Positions 32,614 through 37,146 of a stretch of DNA of 37,146 nucleotides are shown here, piece after piece. Position 1 is the stretch's first letter. Each line of letters starts with the position of its first letter. The notes under the pieces are model-generated. The model saw nothing but the letters and a program-made list of their open reading frames with translations, had not been told where the DNA came from and did no database searches. The DNA is taken from positions 1 through 37,146 of the forward strand of contig MU867153.1 of assembly GCA_033725935.1 (NCBI GenBank). Reading direction: 5' to 3'. This DNA comes from Cladorrhinum sp. PSN259. Taxonomy: Eukaryota; Ascomycota; Sordariomycetes; Sordariales; Podosporaceae. The translations under genes and the position numbers were made by a program.

Positions 32614-35600
32614 TCAGATCCAGCTAACCTGTTGGGTCTGTCTAAGTATCTATGCCTGAGGTGGTTCTTCAAGTCCAAGCTGCTGGATAAACCGGTCATG
32701 CGCCCCACTATTCAGGGCCTTAGTCAGTCCATCTACTACCATACTATCCGACGGAGTATATTCTACGCCAATAGTCTTCCGCTCGACTTCCTGCCTCAGC
32801 CAGTGATTATGGATATCCACGTACTTTAACTTTATCTATAATATGGCTACCTCAGCCGTTACTAACCGTATAGTCTGGGTATTGTCGCACTAAATAGTAA
32901 TCCGGTGGCTATCTAACCGTATGGTCAATTCTTTAAGGAGTCGGCTGATAAAGAGGGCTTCCTTCGCGGCCTGTGCCAGGGCGAGAAGTTCTGCCTCCGT
33001 TATAGATATGGTTACTGTATCTTGCTTATTGGCTCGCCAGCCTACCAGCCCACCGAATAACTGCATAGTATATGCCTGTAAGCTCTTGCGATCTAACGAA
33101 TTATCGGCGAAAGACGCATCACTTGCAACCACAAAGTTATCCCTACCCCCTAACCGTAATGCTAATTTACGCGTATTATATAGGTAGTGTAGTACTTGGT
33201 CGGCTGCTTTATGGTGGTCTGGTCCAGGGTTAGTGTTAAATCGAACAAGCCGTGAGGCGGTAAAGGCGATATCTGGCCTCGTAATTACGGCTGCGTACAG
33301 GATAGATCTAGTCTTTTGCTGATATCTGGTAATTGAGTAAGGCTCGGCAGTGCCTTCGTATGGCAGTAATTCTGCGTGTCTTATTGGCACCTTAGGTGGC
33401 CGGCCAGTCGAAGTCCCAGCCTGCGTAATGATCTTATCGATGTAGGCAGTCTGGGACAGCTAGAGTAGCCGTCTTGCCTTGTCCCGGTATACTTGGATTC
33501 TAAGGAACCACTGCAGTGGGCCTCCTCCTATAAGCGTATACCTTTATTAAAGTTATTAAGCAAGTATTTAAGCAGTATCAATGTCCTTCTTTCGGTAAGT
33601 AAAGACGATATCGTCCACGTAAAAGAATATAAGGATCCTATTCTTGATTATGATACACGGTTTGTGTGGGACTGGCTGGAAGCCTAGTATACTAAGAGCA
33701 TTAGTGAGCTCCTTTTGCCAGAGCAGTGGCGATTACCGTAGGCCGTAAAGAGCCTTCTTAAGCCGTAGTACGTATCCAAACCGTATATGGCCGTAGGGCA
33801 TCCTCATATATATGGCTTCCTTGAGAATGGCATTAACGAAGGCGTTGACTACGTCGTATTAGGTAAGCTCTAGATCGAATCGTGCCGTAATGGCCATTAG
33901 GATTCTGAACGACCGGGCGGCCAGTGTGGCAGCGAAGGTGTCTTGCCCTGTCGGCTTCTGCTGATCTCCACGCACAACAAGCCTTGCCTTGCATTTCTGG
34001 AATCGGCCGTCTTGGTCGTATTTGTAGGTATATACCCACATACAGTCTAAGATCTGGTTACGGCCAGCTTGCCGCTTCTCGATCTCTTCCCACGACCCCA
34101 TCTGGGCATGGCTTAGTAGGTGGTCCTTCTCGGCTTGCAGGAGTTGCTCTCCGAGTGGGTGATGCCGTAGTTGCCTATGCGATGTAGGCGGCAGTGGCAG
34201 ATCTTGGTGATGCAGGCTCGTTAGCCCATCTGGCCGTCTAGCCAGTCGCTGGACCATTGCCTTAGTAAGGGCCTGTCCTTGGTGTATAGTAGGCTGTACC
34301 AGCCGTCCTGCTAGGAAGGCTCCCATCCAGGCTTGGAACCCTGGACTGGTAATAGCTGCCATGGTGGCTGTGGCTGACCGTATTATCGTAGCTAATAAGG
34401 CGGCCTCCGGTAAGTCTAGTGAAGGGTATGGTTCGAAGTATGCGCTTGTATAATAAGGGGCTTCTTCTTAGTCTTCGACTCCCTCTGGCTCGGCGTTATC
34501 GTTGGCGGCGGATTCCCTGGCCGTGGCGTCTATAGTGTCGGATTCGACTATCTGGATATCGTCGTCTTCGTGGATGCTAGTGGGCTCAACATTATCTGGC
34601 TCCTTAATAGTAGTCAATAGCTCCTGCAGGTCCTTAAGCCGTATATAGATACAGTCGTCTTTCAAAGACTGCAAGTCTCCGTTAAATATCTCTTTTTCAT
34701 TAAAGACGACATCTCTAGTAGCGACGACTTTATTGACGACTGGATTCCAGATCCTATAAATATTCGTTAAATTATAGCCAACCAGATACCCGATCCACGC
34801 CTTTAGATTCAGCTTCGGATTCCATTCTTCGATGCCGTCTGGCTTCTTATTCTTCCCAGTCCTGGCTGCCTTAGTAAAAGCAAAGGCCTTGCAGCCATAG
34901 GCACGCAGGTAGGCTTAGCTAGGCTTCCTGTCTTCCACTACTGTGCCGTCTTAGAGTGCTACATAGGTATGGAAACGGTCGTACGGGGTCTTCCAATTAT
35001 AGGCGTATTTCGGCGTTCGATTATTTAGGTATACGGCGGCTCTAACGATCTCTGGCCATAATTCTTCCGGCAGTCGTGCCCCCCCACGCATGGCTCGCGC
35101 CTTGCTAGCAATCACACCCCCTAAGCGTTCTGCGCCTCCATTCTAGGCCGGTATATTAGGTGCAGAGAGCTCGATCCGTACTGACTAGCGAAGTAGGTAG
35201 GCCTTGATTAGTCCTATATTGAACTCGTTATCACACTCCACCACTCTCGGCTTAAGTTGATATTGCCGTTCCAAGATGCCGAAGAGGCTTGCCAGGGCAG
35301 TTGCTATACCCACACCTTCTCTATTCTTCAGATAGTAGTCCCAGATTATTCCAGACCACCTGTCTGTAACTAATAGTGCATGCCTGTAGCCGTCTAGTCC
35401 TTTATCGTAATCACAGATATCTACGGCGAGCCGTAGTCCTGGGCCTTCGATATGCAGGCGAGGCTCTTACCGTAGCAGTCGCTTGGCTTTGGATATGCCG
35501 CATACGTCGCACTCAACCGTGGTTGCCCCCTTAATACGGACGCCTATAGTGTGTTAGACCAGATGTTCAAGTGCCTGTAGGCCTGGGTAGCCAAGCCGCA

Positions 35601-37146
35601 GGTGCCAGATGCTGGCGATGGCTTTATTTGGCCGTCGTTTGGTGCGTATGGTATATCTGTGGCGCCGGGTATAGAGGCTTGCCTTGGTGTTGCAACTTGC
35701 CGGTGCGTATAGTAGCAGGTATTCTAGGACGTGTTGGTTAAAGTGGTCCGTTAGGTAGCCGATAATGGAGCCGTTATTGCGCCGTAAATAGTCGTTCCCT
35801 AAGCTTATGTCCCACCAGTACCCACGCCTACGTAGTAACCGGTACGATACCAAATTACACGCGAATCCTGGGCAGTAGGCTACATCCACGAGCTCTAAGA
35901 TGTAGGCGCCCCTTAGACTATTGAGTTGAATGGCCACTTTGCCATATCCTTGTATTGGCACTGGCTGCTCTCCGGCCCAGACGTAGTCGCCAGGAAGAGC
36001 CTTCTTAAATTTAGTAAACCTGCTTCTTTTATTAAATATGTAGATCGTTAACCTAGAGTCTAGTATTGCAGAATTCTTCAAGGGATACTCAGCTATAGAA
36101 AAGGCTGCTTTTATAACCAGAAAACTGCCAGAGTAACGGCTAACCTTACGGCCTAGTCAGCTTCGCGATTTTAGCAGACTAGTTAGCCTTTCCACTTCTT
36201 TCTGAAGCTCTGGATCGAGCAAAGCCTCTTTAGCTCTAGACCGAATATAATCCCTTTCTACGAAGCCTTCTAGGGCTATTTATGGGAACGCGTAATAGCA
36301 TTTTGCAAGACGGTGGAACTGGCCGCAGCAGGGGCATATTGGTGAGGAATTTGCGGAACCTAACGCCTTCTTCGCCCTCTTTTTAGGTCTTCCGCCTCTC
36401 GAACTACCTTGTCGTTTCTTGCCATTATTTTATCCCCCCTCATCCCTACCGGAGCCGTCTTCACTATCCTGGGCGTCTTTAGAATAGGCCTCTTTAGTGT
36501 CTTCTGCACTAGTAAAGGAGGGACCGAATAAGCCTTTTCCAAACCGGTGGCTTCCCGGATGGCGGGCCTGCACTCTAGGTCTCATAACCTCTCTGAAGGC
36601 GTTAGCTACCTCTCGGTAGGTAAGAGTTAACTGCTCAGCCGTAGCTTCCTTATGAAGCTTATAGCTGGTTGCCTAAGTAGGCACCACTTCTTCTACTGCA
36701 CGAATGAAATCATTGAACCAAGTGGCTGCTGAAAGCGCCTCTGGTACCTTCTTGCGTATGGCGTGTGCCATAGCTTATTCCCAGGCCTCCGACCACTTAG
36801 TCGGATCCTTGGGCATACGGGTAAGTGGTTTGACGGCCGCGCGGTAGGTATCTTGCGTATCGCGTAGAGCGGCCTGGCTTAAGATGCCTGTCTGCTCCTT
36901 CAGATTATTGTACCATTCGCTAATCGATTGGTCGGCTTCGTAGGCCGTGGAATAGTAGTGGGTAGTGACGGTCTTCATTACCTACTCTTTAAGTAATCGT
37001 ATATACTCCCTTTATTCCTTATAGTCCTTAAGCTTAAGCTAGTACATAGTTATCTGGTAGTTGAGCAAGCGGTAGCTTTCGGGTGATAGGTCGTCGAGGA
37101 AGCTGTCGGTCGAGCCGTCGGGTGTAAGTATATTATCGGTAGAGGC
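32614..37146 (-). pseudogene. Ty1/copia gag-pol, partial and degenerate
   Basis: The polyprotein runs right to left and leaves the window. Pieces in order: gag around 36978-36300 with WYNNLKEQTG and a zinc-knuckle-like C-x2-C-x3-H-x4-C at about 36305-36345; protease near 36060 (ILDSRLTIYIFN, where the usual DSG is DSR); the GAG-pre-integrase motif IWHLRLGYPGLQALEHLV at 35554-35610; integrase about 35550-34900, badly broken; reverse transcriptase from 34100 to about 33490 with CKARLVVRGD and FFYVDDI (YVDD at 33610-33621); RNase H at 33390-32640 (KALNSGAHDRFIQQLGLEE end). The native TGA is at 32614. Gag-PR-INT-RT-RH is the copia order. Scattered TAA/TAG codons fit mild RIP, far weaker than in the gypsy neighbour. 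Confidence 0.85.

Noticed and set aside
1..37146. tRNA or rRNA genes
   Set aside because: I looked for GGTTCGA-type T-loops with matching stems and found none convincing by eye; a tRNAscan-SE run would settle this.

Overview
The window is nuclear DNA of a filamentous ascomycete (Pezizomycotina, most likely a sordariomycete-type plant-associated mould). The evidence is: short introns of 49-114 nt with fungal branch points, HET-domain and NACHT genes, a small secreted hypersensitive-response-inducer-like protein, a GT15 mannosyltransferase, and retrotransposons eroded by C-to-T/G-to-A changes typical of repeat-induced point mutation (RIP). I cannot name the species.

Layout. 1-3472 is gene-poor (TTTC microsatellite plus one doubtful minus-strand fragment). 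3473-7310 holds three ordinary genes: a siderophore-esterase-like hydrolase (+) with a GC-AG intron, a seven-helix rhodopsin-domain membrane protein (-), and a small secreted four-cysteine protein (-). 8367-19205 is an allorecognition-type neighbourhood: a HET protein (+), a NACHT NLR-like protein (+), two decayed genes (one unrecognised, -; one chymotrypsin-like protease, +), and a second HET protein (-, three exons). Just upstream of that second HET gene (19215-19787) lies a tandem array of about eight 72-77 bp units. Read on the gene's strand, most units look like complete mini-introns (GTAAGT donor, CTGAC branch, TAG acceptor) separated by exactly 3 nt. 20937-22353 is a two-exon GT15 mannosyltransferase (-).

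From 24 kb to the end the window is nested retrotransposons. A complete Ty3/gypsy chromovirus (24018-31746) has two 486-bp LTRs and a 5-bp target duplication and is full of RIP-type stop codons. It carries gag, pol with a chromodomain, and a RIP-broken antisense ORF between pol and the 3' LTR. A 557-bp solo LTR with a perfect 5-bp target duplication (30030-30586) was inserted into it later and shows no obvious RIP. To the right, an acidic coiled-coil ORF of gag-like appearance (31982-32369) is cut by a Ty1/copia element on the minus strand (LTR 32370-32608, gag-pol running off the window).

The HET and NACHT genes probably act in non-self recognition and programmed cell death. The esterase, membrane protein and secreted protein suit iron acquisition and environmental or host interaction. 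The most unusual features are the intron-like tandem array, the antisense ORF in the gypsy element, and the RIP contrast between its two LTRs.
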